Virus record (IMG/VR): IMGVR_UViG_3300001783_000016
Coordinates: 1-26,474 of that record
Strand: one strand, 5' to 3'
Length of the DNA stretch: 26,474 nt
Origin: a virus
Shown here: positions 6,543 to 13,740 of the stretch, piece after piece
Layout of the letters: the number at the start of each line of letters is the position of its first letter
How positions within the stretch are numbered: the stretch's first letter is position 1
The notes under the pieces: generated by a model
What the model saw: only the letters and a program-made list of their open reading frames with translations
Told to the model about the DNA's origin: nothing
Database searches by the model: none
Program-made: the position numbers and the translations under genes

Positions 6543-8352
6543 TTTAACCCGTTCATTTAATTTTGATCGTAGCGCAATTGACGAAGAAGCAAGAACGGTA
6601 AATTTATCGTTTTCAAGTGATATGCCAGTTGAAAGGTGGTTTGGGATGGAAGTGTTAGATCACTCGCCTAAATCCGTCAATTTGGAACGCTTGAATGGTG
6701 GCGCACCCTTGTTGATGGATCATGATACAAGCGATCAAATTGGCCGAGTGGAAAGTGCATCGGTGGATGGAAAGCGTGGCACAGCCGTGGTGCGTTTTTC
6801 TAAGTCAGCACGCGCTCAAGAGATATTTACAGATGTAATGGATGGCATTCGGCAAAACATATCTATTGGATACCGTATCAATGAAATGGAGTTAGACGAG
6901 TCACGTTCAGAGGGTGATTTAGACACGTTTGTGGCTACATCATGGCAACCATACGAGGTTAGTGTGGTGAGTGTGCCTGCGGATAATTCAATTGGTATTG
7001 CTAGATCAGCCGACGGTGAGAATTTGACCACCATTACTAATTTAAAAACTAAAAATAAGGAAGTCAAAATGACAACAGAAAATACAACAAATATCGATGC
7101 CGTGCAAGTAGGCCGCGATGCAGTGGCAGCAGACCGCCAAAGATCAGCAGAAATTGATGCAATCGTATCAAAGCACCCGGAATTGAAAGAAATCGGCGAT
7201 CAATTTAAGAGAAATGACCGCTCAATGGATGAGTTTAGAGGCGTTGCATTGGAGTCTATTAACAAAAACCAACCAGCGCAGGCGGCAATTGAAGATACAA
7301 AAATTGGCATGAGCGATGAGCAAATTGGTGATTTTTCAATTGTTAGAGCGGTAAATGCGTTAGTGACGGGCAACTGGCACGAGGCAGGCTTTGAGCGTGA
7401 AATGTCGGACGGCATGGCATCTAAATTAGGCAAAAGAGCGCAGGGTTTTTACATCCCAACTGACGTTTTAATGCGTGATTTAAATGTTACAACCTCAACA
7501 GCAGGTGGTCACACCGTTGCAACTGATTTGTTATCAGGTAGTTTTATTGAAATGATGAGAAACAAAATGGCCACGGTCGGTTTGGGTGCAACAATGATGA
7601 ATGATTTGGTCGGCAACATTGCTATCCCACGTCAAACCGGTGGTGCGACTTCTTACTGGGTAGCTGAATCGGGCGCAGTAACAGAGTCACAAGCAGCGTT
7701 TGATCAGGTAACAATGTCACCAAAGACAGTTGGCTCAATGTCGGATATATCGCGCAAAATGTTACTTCAATCCTCATTAGATGTTGAGGCGTTTGTGCGT
7801 AATGATCTAGCAACATCACTTGCACTAGCAATTGATCAAGCGGCCATTAATGGCACGGGTTCAGCTAACCAACCAACGGGCGTATTAAATACAACTGGCA
7901 TTGGTTCGGTTGTTGGCGGTACAAATGGTGCAGCACCTGATTGGGCTGATATTGTTGATTTAGAGTCAAAAATTGCGGCTGAAAATGCTGATTTAGGCTC
8001 ATTAGGTTTTTTAACTAACGCCAAAGTGCGTGGCAAGTTGCTACAAACTGAAAAAGCATCAAGCACTGGCCAATATGTTTGGTCAGATAACAACACGTTA
8101 CGTGGTTACAACGCGGCTGTATCTAACCAAGTGCCGTCAAACCTTGTTAAAGGCACATCATCAACATGCTCAGCAATCGTTTATGGTAATTGGGCTGATT
8201 TGATTATTGGTACTTGGGGTGGTATTGACATCAATGTTGATACTTCAACGGGTTCATCTTCAGGCACAGTGCGTGTGGTTGCATTACAAGACGTTGACGT
8301 GGCAGTACGCCATGCAGAGTCATTTGCGGCAATGAAAGATGCGACAACTTAA
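6520..8352 (+). CDS. Prohead protease fused to HK97-fold major capsid protein
   Basis: This 610-aa ORF joins two genes that are separate in HK97. Residues 1 to about 165 are an S78-type prohead protease with likely catalytic His68 (LLMDHDTSDQIGRV) and Ser115 (RQNISIGYR). Residues about 184-610 are a major capsid protein: a charged scaffold-like delta region (about 195-255), then DLLSGSFIEMMRNK, AESGAVTESQAAFDQVTMSP and IDQAAINGTGSANQPTGVLN. The first part cleaves the scaffold during prohead maturation and the second forms the shell. Met184 is preceded by a strong binding site, so free capsid protein (427 aa) is probably also made. Fused protease-capsid ORFs are known in other phages. Confidence 0.92.
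   Translation: MKQLKTGNLTRSFNFDRSAIDEEARTVNLSFSSDMPVERWFGMEVLDHSPKSVNLERLNGGAPLLMDHDTSDQIGRVESASVDGKRGTAVVRFSKSARAQEIFTDVMDGIRQNISIGYRINEMELDESRSEGDLDTFVATSWQPYEVSVVSVPADNSIGIARSADGENLTTITNLKTKNKEVKMTTENTTNIDAVQVGRDAVAADRQRSAEIDAIVSKHPELKEIGDQFKRNDRSMDEFRGVALESINKNQPAQAAIEDTKIGMSDEQIGDFSIVRAVNALVTGNWHEAGFEREMSDGMASKLGKRAQGFYIPTDVLMRDLNVTTSTAGGHTVATDLLSGSFIEMMRNKMATVGLGATMMNDLVGNIAIPRQTGGATSYWVAESGAVTESQAAFDQVTMSPKTVGSMSDISRKMLLQSSLDVEAFVRNDLATSLALAIDQAAINGTGSANQPTGVLNTTGIGSVVGGTNGAAPDWADIVDLESKIAAENADLGSLGFLTNAKVRGKLLQTEKASSTGQYVWSDNNTLRGYNAAVSNQVPSNLVKGTSSTCSAIVYGNWADLIIGTWGGIDINVDTSTGSSSGTVRVVALQDVDVAVRHAESFAAMKDATT
7057..7071 (+). promoter_or_regulatory. Internal ribosome binding site and start for free capsid protein
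   Basis: AAGGAAG at 7057-7063 is the strongest Shine-Dalgarno seen in this gene, and its core lies seven bases before an in-frame ATG at 7069-7071 (Met184). It falls exactly at the join between protease and capsid domains. It would allow a 427-aa capsid protein to be made in excess over the full-length fusion. Confidence 0.75.
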
Positions 8353-8439
8353 CTAATACAGGAGAGCAAAGTTGATTAATGGGTGTTGAGAAATTGACAC
8401 CCTTTAAATCCATTCTCAAATAAGCCATTATAAAAAAAT
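8353..8439 (+). other. Capsid to connector intergenic spacer with hairpin
   Basis: This spacer is long for the head operon. GGGTGT (8381-8386) and ACACCC (8397-8402) form a 6-bp stem with a 10-base loop, followed by only TTT, so it is a weak terminator at best. It may instead stabilise the abundant capsid mRNA or partly lower downstream transcription. A 14-codon ORF at 8378-8422, with GGAGAG upstream, spans the hairpin; I do not call it a gene. Confidence 0.35.
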
Positions 8440-8787
8440 ATGTTTAATGAAGATTTAACAGAGTTTTTAGACGATACCGAACTGGCCGACCAAGGCACGG
8501 TTAGCGGTGAGGCTGTTAATGGCATATTTGAGAATGCATTTAGTGATGAGTTTGGCATTGAGTCGGACACACCAACCTTTATTGTCAGTAGTAATGATGC
8601 AAATGTTTATGCACATGGCGATATTGTTACGATTAACTCGGATTTAATACAAGGCGGCGGCGTTTATCTTTTAAATTCTGATGATTATATTGCAAACGAT
8701 TATTTTGCCGCACAAACAGCTTTTAAGGTGGTTGGAATACAGCCGGATGGCACGGGTTTAACCAGTTTGATTTTAAAGAAAGAGTAA
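8440..8787 (+). CDS. Head-tail attachment protein (gpFII-like)
   Basis: This 115-aa protein starts MFNEDLTEFLDD and ends GIQPDGTGLTSLILKKE, the start and end pattern of lambda gpFII-type head-tail joining proteins, which are about 117 aa and beta-rich. The middle includes DTPTFIVSSNDAN and HGDIVTINSDLI. It would form the ring that joins the filled capsid to the tail. Position directly after the capsid and before the tail terminator agrees. The ribosome binding site is poor (an A-rich leader), so the start is the only plausible ATG rather than a proven one. Confidence 0.78.
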   Translation: MFNEDLTEFLDDTELADQGTVSGEAVNGIFENAFSDEFGIESDTPTFIVSSNDANVYAHGDIVTINSDLIQGGGVYLLNSDDYIANDYFAAQTAFKVVGIQPDGTGLTSLILKKE

Positions 8788-8794
8788 TTAATAA

Positions 8795-9238
8795 ATGGCA
8801 CACGCAAGACAACAAATTAGGCAGCAATTAGTTACCACATTAACGGGGTTGGCCACAACCGGCAGCAATGTTGTTGCCAGCCGTGTTTATGACATTGCCA
8901 CAAGCAAATTACCATCGCTGGCTATTTATACATTAAGCGAAGATTTAGGCGAGGAAAGTGCAAACAAGCAAATGCGTTTATTGGATGTGGTGGTTGAGGT
9001 TAGGGAAAAAGCATCAAGCAATTTGGACAATGCTTTAGATGCGATTGGTGCAGAGGTTGAGGATGCGTTATTTGCATCAGGTGACACCACTTTAAATGGC
9101 AAATGCAAGCATTTTAATTATGACGGTTTAGAGATCAGCCTAAGTGGGGATGCTGAGCAGCCAATTGGGTTAATGACCATGCGTTTTATTGCCCAATATA
9201 GGGTGGATAAAACAGATGTTGAAACTTTAATTAGTTAA
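8795..9238 (+). CDS. Tail terminator / completion protein (gpU-like)
   Basis: This 147-aa protein begins MAHARQQIRQQLVTTLTGLATTGSNV, a helix typical of prophage tail-completion proteins in this position, then has alternating strands (LPSLAIYTLSED, LLDVVVEVREKA) and a final strand pair ending FIAQYRVDKTDVETLIS. Lambda gpU caps the tail tube when it has reached full length and joins it to the head. The role is inferred from gene order and overall pattern; identity to gpU at sequence level would be low. Confidence 0.65.
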   Translation: MAHARQQIRQQLVTTLTGLATTGSNVVASRVYDIATSKLPSLAIYTLSEDLGEESANKQMRLLDVVVEVREKASSNLDNALDAIGAEVEDALFASGDTTLNGKCKHFNYDGLEISLSGDAEQPIGLMTMRFIAQYRVDKTDVETLIS

Positions 9239-9253
9239 TAAAAGGGGGCAAAA

Positions 9254-9391
9254 ATGCCAAAAATGTACAAAGATGGATCGGAGTCAATAGACGTACACCC
9301 ATCACAAATTGAAAATGCAAAGGTGCGTGGCTGGTCGCTTGATGAAAAACCGGCTAAAAAAGAAAAATTAATTAATACTGATAAGGAGTAA
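9254..9391 (+). CDS. Small tail-operon protein, 45 aa
   Basis: The ATG at 9254 has a strong binding site (AGGGGGC). The product MPKMYKDGSESIDVHPSQIE... is charged, with a Lys-rich end (EKPAKKEKLINTDKE). Small proteins with the pattern of a short positional segment, VHP and GW (KVRGWSLDEKPAK) recur before tail tube genes in prophages and have no assigned function. Its last codons overlap the AAGGAG used by the tail tube gene, so the two are translated together. Confidence 0.65.
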   Translation: MPKMYKDGSESIDVHPSQIENAKVRGWSLDEKPAKKEKLINTDKE

Positions 9392-9396
9392 TACAC

Positions 9397-9783
9397 ATGG
9401 CAACACATACTGGCTCAGAAGGCCTAATAAAAGTCGGTTCAGACACAATTGGCGAACTTAAATCATGGTCACTGAGCGAGAGCGCTGGCACTATTGAAAC
9501 CACCACGCTATCAGACAGCGCAAAAACCTTTGTTGTTGGCACAACTGAATGGTCAGGCTCATGTGATTGTTTTCTTGATGAAAATGACGGCGGGCAAACG
9601 GCACTAACAGCAGGCGCATCGGTCACTTTAAAATTTTATTTTGAGGGTGCAACCACGGGTGATAAATACTACTCAGGCACAGCATTAGTTGAGTCGATTG
9701 AGCGCAGTGGCTCAAGTGATGACATGGTTAACACTTCATTTAACTTTAAAGGCACGGGCGTTTTATCGTTAGCAACTACGTAA
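9397..9783 (+). CDS. Major tail tube protein
   Basis: This 128-aa protein starts at ATG 9397 with AAGGAG at the right distance. It is beta-rich and Ser/Thr/Gly-rich: EGLIKVGSDTIGELKSWSLS, IETTTLSDSAKTFVVGTTEW, SASVTLKFYF-like and DDMVNTSFNFKGTGVLS. The pattern of strand, long loop, then the KGTG strand is characteristic of siphophage tail tube proteins, which stack as hexameric rings around the tape measure. Gene order (after the terminator, before the chaperone pair and tape measure) fits. Codon use is typical of a highly expressed gene in this genome. Confidence 0.85.
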   Translation: MATHTGSEGLIKVGSDTIGELKSWSLSESAGTIETTTLSDSAKTFVVGTTEWSGSCDCFLDENDGGQTALTAGASVTLKFYFEGATTGDKYYSGTALVESIERSGSSDDMVNTSFNFKGTGVLSLATT

Positions 9784-10122
9784 ATGGGCATTAAAGACAA
9801 TGCAAAAGCGCAATTTAAGGATAAATTATCCGGTGAGTTAAAGTCAGTTTTTGTACCTGAATGGGATGATACTGTTTATTACAAGGGTGCAATTAATGGC
9901 AAACAGCAAGCCGAGATTTTAAAGCTATATGATGCCGGCAAAACAGTGGATGCAGTTTGTATGGCACTCATAATGCGCGCTTTAAATAAGGATGGTGAGC
10001 GTGTATGGCGGCCATCTGAACTGCAGGAATTAATGCGCGAATATGACACGGGTGTAATTAGTAGTGTTGTTGAGCAAATTAGTGATGATGATCCAACGGT
10101 TGATGAGGCAAAAAAGCCTTAA
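9784..10122 (+). CDS. Tail assembly chaperone (gpG-like)
   Basis: This 112-aa protein starts immediately after the tail tube stop. It has a helical middle (KQQAEILKLYDAGKTVDAVCMALIMRAL) and NKDGERVWRPSELQELM near the end, the pattern of lambda gpG-type tail chaperones that coat the tape measure before tube assembly. It ends at TAA 10120-10122, two codons after a slippery A AAA AAG. Ribosomes that slip there make a longer G-T protein (see 10116-10262). It is not expected in finished virions. Confidence 0.85.
   Translation: MGIKDNAKAQFKDKLSGELKSVFVPEWDDTVYYKGAINGKQQAEILKLYDAGKTVDAVCMALIMRALNKDGERVWRPSELQELMREYDTGVISSVVEQISDDDPTVDEAKKP
10110..10116 (+). other. -1 ribosomal frameshift site (A AAA AAG)
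   Basis: The zero-frame codons are GCA AAA AAG, so the heptamer A AAA AAG has the ideal phase for slipping back by one. Zero frame meets a stop two codons on. The -1 frame is open for 48 codons, to TAA 10260-10262. This is the same gene position as the lambda G / G-T frameshift. Confidence 0.9.
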
Positions 10123-10262
10123 AGACCGACCATGATTTGCTTTTTTTTTGTCGATTAGCAGAGCATTTGCATAAGTCTTTAAATGAAATCATGGAATTAA
10201 CAACGGTCGAGCTGGTTATTTGGGCGGCTTATTTAGAATTGAAAGGGAACGGTCATGGCTAA
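10116..10262 (+). CDS. T-domain of tail chaperone G-T fusion, made by -1 frameshift
   Basis: After slippage at 10110-10116, translation continues ALKTDHDLLFFCRLAEHLHK... and ends AAYLELKGNGHG. The region LAEHLHKSLNEIMELTTVEL followed by IWAAYL is typical of the lambda T domain (short helical pair with a W-A-Y/F segment), which links the chaperone and tape measure to tail tube subunits. The full G-T product would be 159 aa. It has no start codon of its own. The tape measure ATG (10255) lies inside its last codons, so translation of the two is coupled. Confidence 0.88.
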   Translation, partial: ALKTDHDLLFFCRLAEHLHKSLNEIMELTTVELVIWAAYLELKGNGHG

Positions 10263-11991
10263 AGTTTCAGCTACCTATACAATCAGGTTAAAAAATCAAA
10301 CTAAAAAGGCTTTTAATGCCATTGGTCGTGGTTTAAACAGAACCCGTAAAGCGGTTTTCAGTTTAAAAACCGGCTTTGTTTCATTGGCTGGTATCGCTGG
10401 TATGGGCATGCTTATAAAGCGCTCATTAGATGTTGTTGATAAACTTGGTAAAGTATCGTCAAAACTTGGTGTTACCTCTCAAGAATTACAGCGCTTTAGA
10501 TACGCGGCTAAATTGGCCGGCGTTCAGCAATCGATGCTCGACATGGGTTTGCAAAGATTTATCAGGCGTGTGGGCGAGGCTGCAAAAGGTACTGGCGAGG
10601 CGCAAGATGCTTTAAAAACAATGGGTGTGCAACTTACTGACACAAATGGCAGGGTTTTATCGGCCACTGATTTACTTGGACAAGTTGCGGATGCACTTAA
10701 AGATACCAAAGACCCCGCAGAGCGTTTACGTTTAGCGTTTAAGCTGTTTGACTCAGAGGGTGTTGCGATGGTCAACATGCTGCAAGATGGCAAGGTTGCA
10801 TTTAAGGACGTGATGAAAGAGGCCGAGAGTTTGGGGATTATACTTAGCACCCAAGCAGTTAAAGGCATTGAAGATACTAACAACTCATTGTTTCGTTTAG
10901 CAACATTTTTAAAAGGCAATTTTTTACAAATTGTGGCAAAACTTGCGCCCTTTATCCAAACAATTACAGAGGGCATTATTAAGTGGGGGCAGGAAAAAAT
11001 AGCAAAACATGACGGCATCGGCAATATTGCAATATTTATTGCAAAACAAATAATGCAAGCCGGTATCTCAATTTTAAAAACCATTGCAAGCATTACAAAT
11101 GGATTTATTGAGTTTGGCAAGACTATTGAAAACCTACCGTTTATGGGCGGCAGGCCAATGCAAGCAATTAAAAAGGATATTGCTGATTTAGAAAGTCAAA
11201 TTGGCTTATTAAATGCAAGCGCAAAAGGTGGCAAAGGGCTGTTAGATTTTTTTGGTATTGGCGATCAATCATCATTAGAAACTGCGCACAAACAATTACA
11301 AAAATTAAACAAAGAATTAACAAAATCAAAAATAAGTTTTACCAATATTAAGCCGGTTACATACCAAAACGCGGTGGATGTCATTGAGAAATTAATTGCT
11401 GATTTAGAGGTGGTTGATGCTAAAACTAAAGACATTATTGGCACTGACTTAGGTGAAAAAACTGTATGGGATAAGATGAGGGCTGGTTTTAACAAGTACA
11501 AAGATACAGTAGAAACCGGTAATTTAACCATTGCATCCATAACTGAAAAAGCCATGAAATCCACAGAAGATGCCATTGTCAATATGATTATGGGTGTTAA
11601 AACCTCATTTAAAGACATGGCGCGAATGATTCTCGCTGATTTAATCCGTTTGGGCGTTCGCAGGTCAATCACCACACCGCTATTTGATATGCTAATGCCA
11701 AAGGCACGTGGTGGCCATGTTAATGGTGGACAAAGTTATTTAGTCGGTGAGCGCGGTGCTGAGATTTTTCAACCAAGCGGCGGCGGCAAGATTATCCCAA
11801 ACCACCAACTCAACACCTCAACTGGTGAGGTGCGAGCGGTCAATGCTGAAATTAACTTTAATGTGCAGGCAATTGATGCAGCCAGTTTTAACAGCTATCT
11901 CGTTAATAACAGAGGCACGATTGAGTCAATTATTAACGCCAGCCTCACATCAAATGGCAGTGTGCGCCGAACCATTAGGCAGGTTGTTTAA
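10255..11991 (+). CDS. Tape measure protein
   Basis: This 578-aa protein sets tail length. At the usual 0.15 nm per residue it predicts a tail of about 85-90 nm. The N-terminal 250 residues are helical, with a Gly/Ala-rich hydrophobic stretch (FVSLAGIAGMGMLIKRSLDV). A hydrophobic middle follows (IAIFIAKQIMQAGISILKTI, about 262-280). The C-terminus carries the lambda H-type signature SFKDMARMILADLIRLGVRR and RGGHVNGGQSYLVGERGAEIF. It is much shorter than lambda gpH (853). GAAAGGGAACGG before ATG 10255 is the binding site. Confidence 0.94.
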   Translation: MAKVSATYTIRLKNQTKKAFNAIGRGLNRTRKAVFSLKTGFVSLAGIAGMGMLIKRSLDVVDKLGKVSSKLGVTSQELQRFRYAAKLAGVQQSMLDMGLQRFIRRVGEAAKGTGEAQDALKTMGVQLTDTNGRVLSATDLLGQVADALKDTKDPAERLRLAFKLFDSEGVAMVNMLQDGKVAFKDVMKEAESLGIILSTQAVKGIEDTNNSLFRLATFLKGNFLQIVAKLAPFIQTITEGIIKWGQEKIAKHDGIGNIAIFIAKQIMQAGISILKTIASITNGFIEFGKTIENLPFMGGRPMQAIKKDIADLESQIGLLNASAKGGKGLLDFFGIGDQSSLETAHKQLQKLNKELTKSKISFTNIKPVTYQNAVDVIEKLIADLEVVDAKTKDIIGTDLGEKTVWDKMRAGFNKYKDTVETGNLTIASITEKAMKSTEDAIVNMIMGVKTSFKDMARMILADLIRLGVRRSITTPLFDMLMPKARGGHVNGGQSYLVGERGAEIFQPSGGGKIIPNHQLNTSTGEVRAVNAEINFNVQAIDAASFNSYLVNNRGTIESIINASLTSNGSVRRTIRQVV

Positions 11992-12782
11992 TGAACAATT
12001 TAACCACGACGATTATGGCCAACCATAGCCATATACAAGTTGAGGAATGGATAAAGCAAGGCGGCGCGGTACACTTTAATAGTGGCAAAACACAGCGCAT
12101 GGTTAAAACCTTAATGCCGGCATTGCAAATGCAAATTAGCTATAAAAACCTAACTAAAACCCAATTTGAGGCGCTGCAAACTGCATACGAGGCTAACCAT
12201 GCCAACACGGTTATTGTTGATGCAGATGATGCACATGATATTAGGCCGGATGTGATGGGTTTAAATGCCAGTGTGTGGGCGTTTGAGGAGTTTAAATTTA
12301 GCGTGGTTGCGCCAATGCTTTATAGTGGCACAATTACAATGATTAGTAGTGTATTTTTTAACTATACACAGTACCAAGATGAGTTTGCCCAAGCCTCAAC
12401 ATACACACCAGTTAACTCAAATGATAGCGGTTTTACCACTATGCTGGCCAATGCTGAACCGTACCAGGTCGGGTTTAGTTATGTGCGCAACTCAATTTTT
12501 AGCAGTATTGGGCAATCCGCAAGACACATTAAGGATCAAGCAGGTTTACGCCGCCAATATAACCTTAATTGGTTATTACAAGAATCATCGTTTTTACAAC
12601 TGATTAAGTTTTACCGCAGAAAAGCCGGCATCATGGGTACATTTGGAATGCCTAAAGAGGGGTCGGTTAGTTTAGGCTCAGCAGGCAAAACCAAAGCCAG
12701 TTTTTTGACGGATAGTTTTAAATTTAGCCGCCGCACTGATGGTATGTATATTGCCAGTGCTGATATTGTTGAGGTGTTGTAA
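11991..12782 (+). CDS. Minor tail protein, distal-tail region
   Basis: This 263-aa protein follows the tape measure with a TAATG overlap. ATG 12015 (MANHSHIQVEEW) is an alternative start. Residues 1-120 include FNSGKTQRMVKTLMPALQMQ and YKNLTKTQFEALQTAYEANH, a pattern seen in small tail-tip proteins of the lambda M / DUF2460 type; the C-terminal half (FGMPKEGSVSLGSAGKTKAS ... FKFSRRTDGMYIASADIVEVL) is beta-rich and looks like a second tail-fold domain. Position suggests the distal-tail ring between tube and hub. I do not recognise the exact family. Confidence 0.6.
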   Translation: MNNLTTTIMANHSHIQVEEWIKQGGAVHFNSGKTQRMVKTLMPALQMQISYKNLTKTQFEALQTAYEANHANTVIVDADDAHDIRPDVMGLNASVWAFEEFKFSVVAPMLYSGTITMISSVFFNYTQYQDEFAQASTYTPVNSNDSGFTTMLANAEPYQVGFSYVRNSIFSSIGQSARHIKDQAGLRRQYNLNWLLQESSFLQLIKFYRRKAGIMGTFGMPKEGSVSLGSAGKTKASFLTDSFKFSRRTDGMYIASADIVEVL

Positions 12783-13405
12783 TGAGTAAAGACATAACCA
12801 GCAATGCACGCACAGATGATGTATTTACGATGCTGCATTTGTTTGAGTTTCACATGGATAAAAACTGGGATTATGATCAAGCAGATGCCGGGGAGATTTT
12901 GCGCTTTACTGATCACGATGTATTTGTTGATGATGGTACTAATGAGTACACGCCAATCGCCATTACTTGGGATAAATTAACCGAGGATTTTTCAATGGAA
13001 TCAGACAACATTAATATTACCATTGATAATATTAATGGGGAGTTGAGTGCAGAGGGGTTGGCTAATGAGTGGCGCAATAACCCGTGCAAAATTAGGCGCG
13101 TTATTTATACGCCCTCAGCGGAAACCATTGATGGTGATACGTATGAGTTTGGTTTTAATAACCAAAGCACAACCACCTACCCTAAGTTGTCAATAAGTGG
13201 CATTACCCAAGATAATTATTTGTTGTTTGAGGGGGTAATTGATAGTTTTAGTGCCAATGAGCAAACAATAAGTGCCAGTTTAAATACCCAATTTGTACAC
13301 TGGGCAAAACCCTACCCCTCGCGCACCTACAATCAGAACGAGTTTACAAGCATTGTCGATGCCATAAATGACGTGGTTTATTGGGGGCAACAAAATATAA
13401 CATGA
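12782..13405 (+). CDS. Tail tip protein, gpL / DUF2163-like
   Basis: This 207-aa protein is beta-rich, with WDKLTEDFSMESDNINITID (a strand-loop-strand typical of tail-tip proteins), CKIRRVIYTP, LFEGVIDSFSANEQTISASL and an ending SIVDAINDVVYWGQ. The final VYWG segment is common in the DUF2163/BR0599-like tail proteins that take the place of lambda gpL. Unlike gpL it shows no cysteine cluster for an iron-sulfur site (one Cys only, in CKIRRV). It overlaps both neighbours by ATG/stop sharing, as usual in tail tip operons. Confidence 0.65.
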   Translation: MSKDITSNARTDDVFTMLHLFEFHMDKNWDYDQADAGEILRFTDHDVFVDDGTNEYTPIAITWDKLTEDFSMESDNINITIDNINGELSAEGLANEWRNNPCKIRRVIYTPSAETIDGDTYEFGFNNQSTTTYPKLSISGITQDNYLLFEGVIDSFSANEQTISASLNTQFVHWAKPYPSRTYNQNEFTSIVDAINDVVYWGQQNIT

Positions 13406-13740
13406 TTTTAACTAACTGTTTTACCGTTGCAATTTACCATTTAAACACCCGCTTTAAACTACCCAAAGGCTGGGGAAAATACACGCTTGATGTTAATAAT
13501 ATGGATTATTTTGTTAAGTATCAACGCCGATTTTTAGCTAAAAAACAGCACATTGGTTTTTTTAATAGCTTTTGCACCCAAGTTAAAAAAGCTAAAAAGG
13601 ATGATGTGGTTTTAACCAGCACCACGGTTGGTGTTGCCATTAACCGTTTTGCTTATTGGGTATGGAGTGAGGATTTAGGTTGTGTGGTGCATAAAAATAT
13701 CAATAAAGATTGCTTAATAATGAGGCTAACAAATGGGTGA
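13402..13740 (+). CDS. Tail-tip protein in gpK position, degenerate NlpC/P60-like
   Basis: This 112-aa protein starts at ATG 13402, which shares ATGA with the previous stop. NCFTVAIYHLNTRF near the N-terminus, then KKDDVVLTSTTVGVAINRF and GCVVHKNI, follow the order of the cysteine, GDVVL strand and histidine of NlpC/P60-like peptidases, which occur in lambda gpK at this locus. Spacing is compressed and the match is weak, so activity is doubtful. It may be a structural relative (DUF6950-type). If active it would cut peptidoglycan during DNA entry. Confidence 0.45.
   Translation: MILTNCFTVAIYHLNTRFKLPKGWGKYTLDVNNMDYFVKYQRRFLAKKQHIGFFNSFCTQVKKAKKDDVVLTSTTVGVAINRFAYWVWSEDLGCVVHKNINKDCLIMRLTNG

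Noticed and set aside
8381-8402. Strong terminator after the capsid gene
   Set aside because: A 6-bp stem and only three T; at most a weak or stabilising hairpin.
10524-11120. 198-aa minus-strand ORF inside the tape measure gene
   Set aside because: It lies wholly antisense to a well-supported gene, with Ser/Leu/Ile-rich content typical of a shadow frame.
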